From contig QZJY01000001.1 of assembly GCA_003597995.1 (NCBI GenBank), positions 1 to 46,352 on the forward strand: 46,352 bases of DNA, given 5' to 3'. Numbering within the stretch: position 1 is the stretch's first letter; each line of letters begins with the position of its first letter. This DNA is from Dehalococcoidia bacterium. GTDB lineage: Bacteria; Chloroflexota; Dehalococcoidia; Dehalococcoidales; UBA1222. Of this stretch, positions 1 to 7,905 are shown piece after piece. The notes beneath the pieces are model-generated. The model was not told the DNA's origin. It saw only the letters and a list, made by a program, of their open reading frames with translations, and searched no databases. The translations under genes were made by a program, and so were the position numbers.

Positions 1-12
1 ATAATATGAGGC

Positions 13-114
13 ATGGAACTGATTCATCTTTCGCATGGTGTCTATCAATGTGATTATCATGTAGTTCTGGTAACAAAATACAGGAAAGAGATATTCAATC
101 TCATTAGGGTCTAA
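13..114 (+). pseudogene. Truncated IS200/IS605 Y1 transposase (tnpA) remnant
   Basis: An ATG-initiated 33-codon frame encodes the N-terminal start of an IS200/IS605 tyrosine transposase, including YHVVLVTKYRKEIF, which matches the family's usual YHxVFVTKYR first strand. It ends in TAA right after this strand, before the HUH metal-binding motif and the catalytic tyrosine, so it cannot be active. A full TnpA is about 130-150 residues. GC-rich hairpins follow at 115-135 and 186-205; they could be element ends or host repeats. The family identification is confident despite the length; the boundaries of the original element cannot be set. Confidence 0.75.
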
Positions 115-205
115 TTCCCCGCCGCTTGCGGCGAATCCGGTAAATATGTCCAGATTCACAAAGATCAACTAAGATTATTGTGATACCCCGACGCTTGCGT
201 CGGGG
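115..205. repeat. Two short GC-rich hairpins behind the transposase remnant
   Basis: GCCGC-TT-GCGGC (121-132) flanked by ATTC/GAAT, and CCCCGACGC-TT-GCGTCGGGG (186-205; 9-bp perfect stem with a 2-base loop). Both centre on CGCTTGCG. They may be remnants of IS200-type terminal hairpins or members of the short palindromes scattered through this genome. Neither is followed by a T-run, so they are not obvious intrinsic terminators. The rest of 206-386 shows no gene. Confidence 0.5.
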
Positions 206-386
206 AGAATGTCATTTTCCGTCCACCCCCCTACTCGCTCGAGGAGAACTACCCAAGCTGAAATTTAATCTCCTGCTAAGCACCTTCTAATCTCTGCTTA
301 AGCAACGGGGCATATTATAGTTATGTATGTATTACGACGGTGATAGGGATGTGCACCAACACAGGAACTAAAAGAAAGGAAGGAAC

Positions 387-620
387 ATGGAGAACAAAAA
401 GGATATCTTGGTAGCAACCGGAGCAGGAGTCTTCCTGGTTGCCGCTGCGCTGCTTATTTTTGCGGTGCCGGCGCTGGCAGGCGTACCCACCACCGGAGCA
501 CAGGGAACATCCGGATGCGGGGCGACCGACGCCCAGGGCCAGGTAAGCTGTCCGATGGCTAATAGTACGACTCAGGGTGCCATCGGGGATACGAATACAA
601 CCGGCGGCGCTTGCCACTAG
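387..620 (+). CDS. Small secreted or membrane-anchored Cys-containing protein, unknown
   Basis: 77 residues. An N-terminal Lys-rich stretch (MENKKD) is followed by a hydrophobic segment at about residues 8-31 ending in ALA-G, which looks like a signal peptide or membrane anchor. The remainder is a Gly/Thr/Ala-rich tail with three cysteines (SGCG, SCPM, GACH), suitable for disulphides or metal binding on the outer face. AGGAAGGAAC directly before the ATG is a good ribosome-binding site. I recognise no family. It lies upstream of a small coiled-coil-like gene and the lgt/ABC operon, but the 57-bp gap does not prove cotranscription. Confidence 0.6.
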   Translation: MENKKDILVATGAGVFLVAAALLIFAVPALAGVPTTGAQGTSGCGATDAQGQVSCPMANSTTQGAIGDTNTTGGACH

Positions 621-677
621 CAGTTCAAAAACCTGGTGCGGAACAGCATTTTTCGATTGCGGTTTAAGGAGAGAGTA

Positions 678-872
678 ATGGCGATTGAAGGGCAAGTCAG
701 GAGCTCTCATAAAGCTTCAAAAACCCAGTCGACATATATCGATGAAATAACTGCGGTAGTGGGCGAACTCGACAGTCTGTTGGAGGAGATGAAACAGACG
801 TTAGAGATAGTAAGACTCACTGTGGGCGAAGTTGAATCTCCCGCAGGCGGTATTATGCTTAAAAGCCCCTAG
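678..872 (+). CDS. Small hypothetical protein, helical
   Basis: 64 residues when started at the ATG at 678, chosen because AAGGAGAG lies just upstream; an earlier in-frame ATG at 636 has no such site. The middle (about residues 20-48) is rich in Glu, Leu, Ile and Val in a heptad-like pattern, suggesting one amphipathic helix or short coiled coil. There is no signal peptide, membrane segment or cysteine. No family is recognised. The coding call rests on the ribosome site and the helix-like composition. Confidence 0.5.
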   Translation: MAIEGQVRSSHKASKTQSTYIDEITAVVGELDSLLEEMKQTLEIVRLTVGEVESPAGGIMLKSP

Positions 873-950
873 ACAGACAGTCCAGTCCCAACCTCTGTCA
901 GCTCTCTACTAGCTGGAAAACATATAAAATATTATAATAATATATAAAGA

Positions 951-956
951 TATAAT
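951..956 (+). promoter_or_regulatory. -10-like TATAAT upstream of lgt
   Basis: A perfect TATAAT ends 16 bp before the lgt ATG, inside a very AT-rich stretch (918-956). A start point 6-8 bp downstream would leave a leader of only about 10 nt, and no Shine-Dalgarno sequence is visible there. No convincing -35 box is seen. Confidence 0.4.
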
Positions 957-972
957 CTTCCTGGATAAAAAT

Positions 973-1791
973 ATGAATGGCATCGTAATCAATATCAATC
1001 CGGTCATCTTTCAGGTCGGGCACGTCGAGCTCAGGTGGTATAGCCTGGCCGTGCTTGCGGCGGCGCTTGCGGTGTTTTTCATTGCCGTGAGGGGTGCAAA
1101 ACAGAAGGGCATACCAAGCGAGGTTATCTATAATCTCACCCCATGGGTGTTGTTGGGTGGGGTCGTGGGGGCGCGGCTGTTCCACGTGCTCGACCACTTA
1201 AGTTACTACCTGGCTAACCCCATCCAGATTATACAGCTGCAACAGGGAGGCCTGGCCATCTGGGGTGCGCTCATCGGGGGAGGGTTGGCCATCGCCATCT
1301 ATGCCAGGGCGCAGCGCATTTCGCTCGGTCTTCTGGCCGATATTCTGGTCCCCGCCATCCTGGTCGGTCAGATTATCGGGCGTTTCGGATGCATCGTCAA
1401 CGGCGACGCAGCGGGCGGCGCGACCACCCTGCCCTGGGGTTTTATCTATACTAATCCTGCCTCTTCCATAGCCCCCGGCCTACTGGGCGTACCCACGCAC
1501 CCATATCCAGTCTACGAGATGCTCTGGAACGCCGCCACTTTACTCCTGGTGCATATACTAAAAGGGCGTTTCAACAAGAACGGCATGCTTTTTGCCGTCT
1601 ATCTCGCACTATATGCTCTTGGAAGGCTGTTACTCACCACCGTGCGATATGAGTCCGTTTTGTTCTGGGGACTTCAAGAGGCGCAGGTGCTGGCCATAGC
1701 GGCCTGGGCTCTTGCTGGAGCCATTATCCTAAAACTTAACAGGCGTCGCAATCTCATACCTGAAAGGGAAATAAAAGATGAACATCTATAA
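973..1791 (+). CDS. lgt: Prolipoprotein diacylglyceryl transferase
   Basis: Lgt transfers diacylglycerol from phosphatidylglycerol to the lipobox cysteine of prolipoproteins in the cytoplasmic membrane. The 272-residue length is normal. Family signatures are present in order: VELRWYSL near residue 18 (the H/IRWYG region), GGVVGARLFHVL at 62-73, the signature GRFGCIVNGD at 136-145 with essential Arg137, and THPYPVYE at 175-182. Several hydrophobic segments fit the seven-helix topology. The ATG at 973 has no Shine-Dalgarno site. The gene overlaps the next gene by 14 bp, and the operon ends with a lipoprotein gene, a plausible substrate of this enzyme. Confidence 0.95.
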   Translation: MNGIVININPVIFQVGHVELRWYSLAVLAAALAVFFIAVRGAKQKGIPSEVIYNLTPWVLLGGVVGARLFHVLDHLSYYLANPIQIIQLQQGGLAIWGALIGGGLAIAIYARAQRISLGLLADILVPAILVGQIIGRFGCIVNGDAAGGATTLPWGFIYTNPASSIAPGLLGVPTHPYPVYEMLWNAATLLLVHILKGRFNKNGMLFAVYLALYALGRLLLTTVRYESVLFWGLQEAQVLAIAAWALAGAIILKLNRRRNLIPEREIKDEHL

Positions 1792-2971
1792 ACTTGTTCT
1801 AAAGGATATCCTGCGCCGCAAGAAACGCGTCTTATACGCCGCCCTGGGGGTTATCATCGGCACCATGACGGTGGTGAGCATTCTGACTGTGGCTGCCGCC
1901 GGGCAGGCCCGCATCATAGCCCAGCTTGAGAAGTACGGCCCCAACCTGACTATCCTTCCCGCCGTTAGCAATCTCAATATGACGCTCGGGGACTTAAGCC
2001 TCGGGGCTCTCAGTATAGGCGATAACTATATCGACGAGGGGAGACTTCCGGAGATACGCACCATTACCGACGGCGAGATACGGAAAGCCCTCAAATCAGT
2101 TGAAGCCGAGGGGAACATAGCTACCATCGCCCCTAAGCTTTACGTGAATGCCGCCGTGAACGGCACGAATGTGCTGGTTGTGGGAGTGATCCCTGAGGAA
2201 GAGAGGCTCTTGCGCACCTGGTGGAAGGTGGAGCAGGGGGGTTACATTTCAGGAATGAATGATATTTTGGCTGGCGCCTCCGCCAGTGAACTCCTGGGGA
2301 TTAAAGCTGGTGATGAGGTGAGCGTCGGTAATGTCACCTTTAAGGTTACTGGCATCCTGGAGATGACCGGTTCCAATGATGATTACCAGCTCTTTGCCAC
2401 CCTCTCTACCGTGCAGCAGGCTACTGGAAAGGAAGGGAAGGTTTCCTCCATTGATATCCGCGCCCTCTGCAACGCCTGCCCTGTAGAAATAATTGCCGAT
2501 GCCCTCAACGGGGCTATCCCGGGGTTGAGAGCTGTTGCCGTCAAGCAGGTGGCGGAAACAGAGATGGGCATGCTCGATCGCATCAACCGCCTTATGTATG
2601 CCCTGGCCGGTATTACCCTGGCCATCGGCGCTTTCGGGGTGATGAATACCATGATGACCTCGGTGCATGGACGCATCAAAGACATAGGCATCATGCGCGC
2701 GGTGGGCTCCTCACAACGGCAGATTATCGCTATGTTTTTGGAAGAGGCCGTTATCGTGGGCGTACTCGGTGGTGTTTTCGGATACGTATGTGGGAGCCTC
2801 CTTGCCTACGTTATCGGCCCCTTGATCTTCGAGGGTACGGCAGTCACATGGGTACTCCGGCTGCTGCCTGTTTCTCTTGCGGTCGCCATTGCGGTGGCCA
2901 TGCTTGCAACGTCCTATCCGGCCTACCGCGCCACGCGTATCCGGGTGGCTGATTCATTCCGTTCTTTGTGA
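1778..2971 (+). CDS. MacB/FtsX-type ABC transporter permease
   Basis: 397 residues. One N-terminal membrane helix (about 18-45) is followed by a large extracytoplasmic MacB periplasmic-core-like domain (about 46-270) and a C-terminal FtsX domain with three membrane helices (about 275-390) containing the usual MNTMMTSVHGRIKDIGIMRA-type segment. MacB-family transporters are mechanotransmission pumps acting on substrates outside the membrane rather than classical importers. The start overlaps lgt by 14 bp, and the ATPase gene begins 9 bp downstream. Coupling to the DUF2318 lipoprotein resembles the permease/ATPase module of bacterial P19/Ftr-type iron loci; that function is inferred. Confidence 0.88.
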   Translation: MNIYKLVLKDILRRKKRVLYAALGVIIGTMTVVSILTVAAAGQARIIAQLEKYGPNLTILPAVSNLNMTLGDLSLGALSIGDNYIDEGRLPEIRTITDGEIRKALKSVEAEGNIATIAPKLYVNAAVNGTNVLVVGVIPEEERLLRTWWKVEQGGYISGMNDILAGASASELLGIKAGDEVSVGNVTFKVTGILEMTGSNDDYQLFATLSTVQQATGKEGKVSSIDIRALCNACPVEIIADALNGAIPGLRAVAVKQVAETEMGMLDRINRLMYALAGITLAIGAFGVMNTMMTSVHGRIKDIGIMRAVGSSQRQIIAMFLEEAVIVGVLGGVFGYVCGSLLAYVIGPLIFEGTAVTWVLRLLPVSLAVAIAVAMLATSYPAYRATRIRVADSFRSL

Positions 2972-2979
2972 GGTGAGAT

Positions 2980-3663
2980 ATGTTAGAGATTAAGAACGTT
3001 TCGAAAATATACGGCAAGGGCGAAGGCCAGGTCGCCGCTTTAAACGATGTGAGTTTTACGGTGGATAGAGGCTCCTTCCTGGCTGTGATGGGGCCTTCCG
3101 GCTCGGGGAAATCCACCCTCCTCAACATCATTGGTGGACTCGACCAGCTTACATCAGGTGAGGTAATACTGGACGGCGATCGCATTGATAATCTTACTGA
3201 AAACGAGATGGTTACGCTTCGGCGCGGGAAAGTGGCTTACGTCTTTCAGCAGTACCATTTGCTCTCTTCCCTTACCGCACTCGAAAACGTGCTGCTGCCA
3301 CTCGCTTTTAACAGACGCGCGGACACTGCCCGGGCCAAAGAGATGTTGAGACGTGTGGGGCTTGAGAAGCGAGCCAATCACAAGCCCGCCCAGCTCTCCG
3401 GCGGGGAACAACAGCGCGTAGCCATCGCCCGAGCCCTGGTGAGCGACCCGGAGCTTATCCTGGCCGATGAGCCCACGGGTAACATGGACCAGAAGACCGG
3501 GCAAGAGATATTAAAGCTTTTCGAAGAATTAAACGCCGAAGGCCGCAGTATCGTCATGGTGACCCATGCTCCTGAAATAGCCCGGCACGCCCGCGAAACC
3601 CTTTTCCTGAAGGACGGGCAAATCGTCGAAATCGTCAAGAATATTTCTTACATAGGAGGTTAA
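2980..3663 (+). CDS. MacB/LolD-type ABC transporter ATP-binding protein
   Basis: 227 residues, a single nucleotide-binding domain of typical size. Walker A is GPSGSGKST at about 38-46, the Q-loop is at VFQQYH (88-93), the signature is LSGGEQQR at 139-146, and Walker B ILADEPTGNMD runs to 170, followed by the H-loop in MVTHAPE. It powers the permease encoded just upstream, and a 1-bp gap separates it from the lipoprotein gene, so the three are certainly one transcript. The substrate is not determinable from the ATPase. Confidence 0.93.
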   Translation: MLEIKNVSKIYGKGEGQVAALNDVSFTVDRGSFLAVMGPSGSGKSTLLNIIGGLDQLTSGEVILDGDRIDNLTENEMVTLRRGKVAYVFQQYHLLSSLTALENVLLPLAFNRRADTARAKEMLRRVGLEKRANHKPAQLSGGEQQRVAIARALVSDPELILADEPTGNMDQKTGQEILKLFEELNAEGRSIVMVTHAPEIARHARETLFLKDGQIVEIVKNISYIGG

Positions 3664-3664
3664 T

Positions 3665-4201
3665 ATGTCTGGAAAAACACTGGTAAAAGTATTGTTGCCA
3701 TTTATGCTGGTTGCGGCCGTCCTGCTCTCCGCCTGCGGAGGGTCCCAAGCGGCGCCCTCATCGAGTGCCGCAACGGGGGGTTCTGTCGGTGTGAGCAGCA
3801 CTGATGCGATGCGCTACAAGCCTACCTGGATCACTCCGACGCTGAGCGGGAACCAGTTGTCGGTGCCGCTAAGCGCTGTAGAGCAAGGGAAAATGGTTCA
3901 TTTCTGGGCGACCCTGCCATCCGGCAAGGAGGCTTTTATGGCCTATAAGCTAGATGGAGTCACCTACATGAGGGCGGATATCTGTCCGCCCTGCCGCTCA
4001 TCCAGCTTCTCATTAGAGAAGGGGGTTTTGGTATGCGACACCTGCGGTACCAAGTTTAATGCCAAGACGGGTAAGGGCATCAGTGGAGCTTGCGTCAATT
4101 ACCCCAAAGCCGAGGTGACATGGCAGATGCAAAACGGCAACTTGGTAACTACCCTGGCCGACCTGGACTCAGCCTATCAAAATACGTTGCAAGCAGGCTA
4201 A
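3665..4201 (+). CDS. DUF2318/FtrD-like Cys-rich lipoprotein
   Basis: 178 residues. The signal peptide ends in lipobox LLSAC (Cys24), so Lgt, encoded in the same operon, should modify it. Residues 45-150 carry the DUF2318 pattern: ICPPC (Cys107, Cys110), VLVCDTCG (Cys124, Cys127) and GAC (Cys143), a ligand set attributed to Fe-S or metal binding in FtrD-like proteins. In Campylobacter-type P19 loci, a DUF2318 protein is encoded beside MacB-like permeases and an ATPase. Here P19 and Ftr1 partners are absent from the window. AGGAGG lies at the right distance before the ATG. A role in extracytoplasmic iron or redox handling is inference. Confidence 0.82.
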   Translation: MSGKTLVKVLLPFMLVAAVLLSACGGSQAAPSSSAATGGSVGVSSTDAMRYKPTWITPTLSGNQLSVPLSAVEQGKMVHFWATLPSGKEAFMAYKLDGVTYMRADICPPCRSSSFSLEKGVLVCDTCGTKFNAKTGKGISGACVNYPKAEVTWQMQNGNLVTTLADLDSAYQNTLQAG

Positions 4202-4260
4202 CTTTAGTCGTGACGTTGTCTGCCGCAAGGTTCGCGTCAGCCTAGCCTGTCCCCGATGCG

Positions 4261-4288
4261 CTTCAGCCAGGGTAACACCTGGCTGAAG
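4261..4288. repeat. Perfect 11-bp hairpin downstream of the lgt-ABC operon
   Basis: CTTCAGCCAGG (4261-4271) and CCTGGCTGAAG (4278-4288) form an 11-bp perfect stem with a 6-base loop, 60 bp after the lipoprotein stop codon. There is no T-run, so termination would need help from Rho or another factor. It may instead stabilise the 3' end of the operon mRNA. Confidence 0.5.
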
Positions 4289-4414
4289 CTTGGATGAGGA
4301 TTAGCCGCTTTAAGCCGATGGAAAAGAAGAAGTGGTGGGCAACAGGTTAAGCATGTATAGCAATAAGGAAACATCGTAGGATAGGGGATAGTCGCGGTAG
4401 CTACGAACTGAGGG

Positions 4415-4489
<75 letters not shown>

Positions 4490-4529
4490 GTGAGCGTAAT
4501 TATAGCAGTTGTGCAAACGCTCCAGCAAT

Positions 4530-5363
4530 TCAATTTTTAGAGAGTTCGCGTTTTATCTTGAGCACGGCGTCGATGGCGGCCATTTCTCCTTGCAGAATGG
4601 AAAGCTCGGCTTTGTGAAAATCAGCCGGGCCGATTTGCAGCATGCGTGGCTCTATGACGATGTCGGCGCCGCTAAAGCATGTCTCTATACGGCACGAATT
4701 GGCGATGTCGATAACGCTGAGCATCACGCTTATGAGGTTGGGACGCGGGCCGCTCTCGGTCTCGGAGGTTCCCTGGTCATCCAGGCGGGCTTTCAATTTT
4801 TGCACGTGGCGCGGCACTACGTTCACTGCGATGATGTAATCCGCTCCCATAGCCTTGACCACGTTCACGGGCACCTGGTTTACCAGACCTCCATCAATGA
4901 GGAAGCGTCCCTTGCGCTTGACCGCCTGGAAAACGACCGGTATGGAGATGCTGGCGTGCACGGCTTCGGCCACCGAGCCCATTGTCATGACAATTTCCTC
5001 ACCGCTCAAGAGGTCACAGGCAACGCAGGCGAAGGGTTTTTTGAGCTCGTTGAATTTGATGTCTCCGCCCATAATCTTTTGCATTTCGTGCATCAAGCGC
5101 TCGCCGGCGATGAACCCAGTGTGTGGAACGGAAATGTCGACCAGGCGGCGGCGTTTTTTCCAGTCAAAGCCCAGAAACAATTCCTTCATCTGCAAGGCTG
5201 TCATGCCTGAGGCGTGCAGTGCGCCGATGACGGCCCCGGCGCTGGTACCGGCTACAATGTCGATGGGAATACCCTCTTTCTCCAGTATTTCCAGCACGCC
5301 GACATGGGCAATGCCGCGAGCGGCACCCCCGCCTAGCGCTATGCCGACCTTTTTCTTTGACAT
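4530..5363 (-). CDS. Patatin-like phospholipase, RssA/YchK type
   Basis: 277 residues from the ATG at 5363, preferred over an upstream GTG because GGGAGCAGGA lies just before it. The serine hydrolase shows the oxyanion loop GGGAARG (11-17), nucleophile elbow GTSAG (Ser41) and the Asp of the catalytic dyad in IDGG (Asp157). It probably hydrolyses acyl esters of membrane lipids. There is no signal peptide, so it should act in the cytoplasm or at the inner membrane face. It is the last gene of a minus-strand run that starts at nurA; whether it is cotranscribed with the GNAT gene 97 bp upstream is unclear. Confidence 0.9.
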   Translation of the reverse strand: MSKKKVGIALGGGAARGIAHVGVLEILEKEGIPIDIVAGTSAGAVIGALHASGMTALQMKELFLGFDWKKRRRLVDISVPHTGFIAGERLMHEMQKIMGGDIKFNELKKPFACVACDLLSGEEIVMTMGSVAEAVHASISIPVVFQAVKRKGRFLIDGGLVNQVPVNVVKAMGADYIIAVNVVPRHVQKLKARLDDQGTSETESGPRPNLISVMLSVIDIANSCRIETCFSGADIVIEPRMLQIGPADFHKAELSILQGEMAAIDAVLKIKRELSKN

Positions 5364-5459
5364 ATCCTGCTCCCTCGAGGACACAATGTATCAAATGTAA
5401 CGGAGGTTGAAGGAATCGGTTAGTATTTCAGCACGTCGCATATACCCTCAAATCGTTGA

Positions 5460-6101
5460 CTATTTCTTGTCTGCCTGAACAGGGACCAGCCTTTCGGAAA
5501 CGGGTTTGAAATTCTTTTTTTCCCATTCCTCCGCCAGCAGGCTTAAATGCCACAGGTCTATCCATTTACCATCCTTGAAAATCTGCCTGCGCAGCGTGCC
5601 TTCGAACTGAAAGCCGTTCTTTTCCTGCACACGTCGGCTGGCCAGGTTACCGACGAAAGCGCTTGAAGTGACCACGTCGGCCTCGAGGTGGCTGAAACAG
5701 AAATGGCAGATGAGCGCCAGCACCTCCGTCGTGTAGCCCTTGCGCCAGTAGGGCACACCCAGCCAGTAGCCGACTTCGAACTGCTGTGGATGGCGCAGGA
5801 TGCGGGCATCGGCGGAACCTATAAAAACGCCGGAATTATTCTTTTCCTCGATGGCGAAGGAGTACTTGGTGCCCTCTCGCATCTCCTGTGGCCAGCGTGT
5901 GCCGTAGGTTTCCGCCAGCTCGTTTTGGTCCTTGGGGCCATCCCAGCAGAGCCATTTGAGGATATCGCGGTTATTGTGCACGAGTTTGTAGCCCTGTTTG
6001 GCATCCTCAGCGGTGGTAGGGCGCAGGCGCACTTTTTCGCCGGCAAGCTCGATGTATTCAAACCCGAGGTTATGGGGTTTGGCCTCAGCGCCACAGCTCA
6101 T
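5460..6101 (-). CDS. GNAT acetyltransferase, RimJ/RimL type
   Basis: 213 residues. The N-terminal GEKVRLRPTTAEDA and the C-terminal GYTTEVLALI...FVGNLASRRVQEKNGF...LRRQIFKDGKWIDLWHLS regions match the RimJ/RimL-type GNAT fold; the usual acetyl-CoA loop (R/QxxGxG/A) reads GVPYWRKGYTTE. The target could be an N-terminal amine or a small molecule and cannot be predicted. GGAGGTAAACC precedes the ATG. It lies 44 bp behind herA in the same direction and may be cotranscribed, without an obvious functional link. Confidence 0.85.
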   Translation of the reverse strand: MSCGAEAKPHNLGFEYIELAGEKVRLRPTTAEDAKQGYKLVHNNRDILKWLCWDGPKDQNELAETYGTRWPQEMREGTKYSFAIEEKNNSGVFIGSADARILRHPQQFEVGYWLGVPYWRKGYTTEVLALICHFCFSHLEADVVTSSAFVGNLASRRVQEKNGFQFEGTLRRQIFKDGKWIDLWHLSLLAEEWEKKNFKPVSERLVPVQADKK

Positions 6102-6145
6102 GGTTTACCTCCGCGTTCAGCTATCAGCAGTCAGCTTTCCGCTTT

Positions 6146-7756
6146 TCAGCGCCACAGTTCGTCGATGTCCTTTTCTACTTTTTCCATAGTGCGCTCGTTC
6201 TGCGCCAATTCTTTATACGACTCTCGAGAGCCGTATTCCCTCGGGCTGAAAGCTACCGGCATGGGAACGGCATGTCCGAAGATAAGCGCCTGCTGCTTGG
6301 CGGCCAGCTTGGCCAGCACGCCCTTGAGTTCGTTCTTGCCGGAGATGCCGGCCAGCACACTGTCTATATCGCGCTCGTTGTCCAGCAGGCAGGTAATCTT
6401 GGTGCCGAGCTGGCTCATGACCTCGGTATCGATGCCGGAAGGACGCTGGTCGATAACGAGCAGGGTGCAGTTGTACTTGCGCATTTCGCGGGCGATGGTG
6501 CCGAAGATGGTCTGCGAGGCCACTTCCGGGTTGAGGAACTTGTGCGCCTCTTCGATGGTGATGACCAGCGGGGAAGGTGCGGCTTTATCCTCGGCCAGAG
6601 ACCTCTCCGTCCTCTCGCGGTATTGGGAATAGATGCGGCGGGTGAGCAGATTGGCTACCAGAATATAGGCGGTGATGTCGGTATAACGCCCGAACTCCAG
6701 CACCACGTTGATGCCGCGCTCGAGGTAGCCCAAAACGTGGTCCACCGCCCGTTGCTCGACGTGCGGCTGCATGAAAGAGAGGCGCGTGATGGTGCCGAGG
6801 CCGCGCTTGAGGCTCTGGAAGCTGCTCTCGTGGATGTTAAGGTCTTTGAGCAAACCTTCGCTCTCTTCGCCCGCGTCAAGCTCCAGCGTGCGTTTTATCC
6901 AGTCGCGTCCGAAGCGCTTGCGCAGCGTGAAACAGGCCTCGACGGCCAGGTCGGTGAGGTTGAGCGTTTGTTTCAGCAGGGACATGTCCTCCGGCTCTAT
7001 CTCGTCGTAGCCGATTTTCACGATAAAGTCTGTGGCTACTTGACGGCGGCGGGCGTTCTCCTCGTCCAGGGAGAAGATGGAGACTTTGGTCGGGAATAAT
7101 TGCTTGAGAGCCTTGACCTTACGTCCCTTTTCCGACGAGCCCTCCCAGCCGTATTCCGAATGCATGTCGAACACCAGGTTGACGCAGGCGCTCTTCTGCA
7201 GCATGCCGATAAGCAAAATGCGCGTCAGGAAGGTCTTGCCCGTGCCGCTTTTGCCGAAGATGCCGTTGCTGCGTTTAACGAATTCCGGCAGGTCGAGGCA
7301 GAGTTTGGTCTCCATATCCAGCGGGTTGCCGATGTAGAAATGCTTATCGTCCTCTTTGCCGAAAACCAGTTCGATGTCGGCATCCGACGAGAGCCCGACG
7401 GGGGAGAAGTGGCTGGGGATGGTCTTAACCGGCTGCGGGCCCTCAACGACCGTTTTTGCGTCTCCGCCGATGACGAGATAGGGAGTGACGGTCAGTAAAC
7501 CATAGGCGCTGGTGCCTGAGAGCACTTCGGCGCTGAAAGTATCCGACGGGTCGGGGGGAGAAAAGGTCATGCGCTGGTCGCTGGCGTCGAGTTTCACGTC
7601 GGTTATCATGCCCAGGAAGCGGCGGCTCTTGCCCTGGATGGTGACATAACGTCCGACAACCACGTCCTCAACAGAGGCGCTGGCGTCCAGCCTCACGGCC
7701 ACGCCTTCGCTCAATGAGCCGGCAACGACCATTCCGAGTCTAGCGTCTTCGTTCAT
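6146..7756 (-). CDS. herA: HerA-type DNA translocase/helicase ATPase
   Basis: 536 residues. The N-terminal about 110 residues look like a HAS-barrel, followed by a DUF87/FtsK-HerA ATPase with Walker A GKSGTGKT (168-175) and Walker B VITIEEAHKF around residue 400. HerA forms hexameric rings that translocate DNA and drive the NurA nuclease in end resection. NurA is encoded two genes upstream in the same direction. GAGG precedes the ATG. Compared with archaeal HerA the length is normal. Bacterial HerA/NurA pairs also occur in phage defence, but nothing here points beyond repair. Confidence 0.88.
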   Translation of the reverse strand: MNEDARLGMVVAGSLSEGVAVRLDASASVEDVVVGRYVTIQGKSRRFLGMITDVKLDASDQRMTFSPPDPSDTFSAEVLSGTSAYGLLTVTPYLVIGGDAKTVVEGPQPVKTIPSHFSPVGLSSDADIELVFGKEDDKHFYIGNPLDMETKLCLDLPEFVKRSNGIFGKSGTGKTFLTRILLIGMLQKSACVNLVFDMHSEYGWEGSSEKGRKVKALKQLFPTKVSIFSLDEENARRRQVATDFIVKIGYDEIEPEDMSLLKQTLNLTDLAVEACFTLRKRFGRDWIKRTLELDAGEESEGLLKDLNIHESSFQSLKRGLGTITRLSFMQPHVEQRAVDHVLGYLERGINVVLEFGRYTDITAYILVANLLTRRIYSQYRERTERSLAEDKAAPSPLVITIEEAHKFLNPEVASQTIFGTIAREMRKYNCTLLVIDQRPSGIDTEVMSQLGTKITCLLDNERDIDSVLAGISGKNELKGVLAKLAAKQQALIFGHAVPMPVAFSPREYGSRESYKELAQNERTMEKVEKDIDELWR

Positions 7757-7772
7757 GAAAACCTCGCTTTAA

Positions 7773-7905
7773 TGCAAAATCCTAAGCACCAAGCACCAAA
7801 TTCTAAATAAATTCAAATATTAAAACCTCAATGTCCAAAATATTTTAATCATTTGATATTAGTATTTTGAGCTTGTTTAGTATTTAGATATTAGGATTTC
7901 GTGCT
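7773..7905. repeat. AT-rich imperfect inverted repeat (dispersed element)
   Basis: The left part carries AAATCCTAAGCACC and AAATTCTAAATAAA; the right part reads, in reverse complement, AAGCACGAAATCCTAA followed by ATATCTAAATACTAAA. Together they make a long imperfect hairpin of about 130 bp filling the herA/HAS-barrel gene gap. A relative with the words GAAATTCG, CGAAAC and GCTTCGGAT occurs at 41028-41149. It looks like a non-coding, MITE-like palindromic repeat, and it reaches into the 3' end of the neighbouring gene. Confidence 0.55.

Noticed and set aside
321-710. 129-residue minus-strand frame
   Set aside because: Antisense to the small exported gene, which has a good ribosome site and signal peptide.
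6272-7099. Long plus-strand frame opposite herA
   Set aside because: A shadow of the GC-rich herA gene, without a domain or ribosome site.
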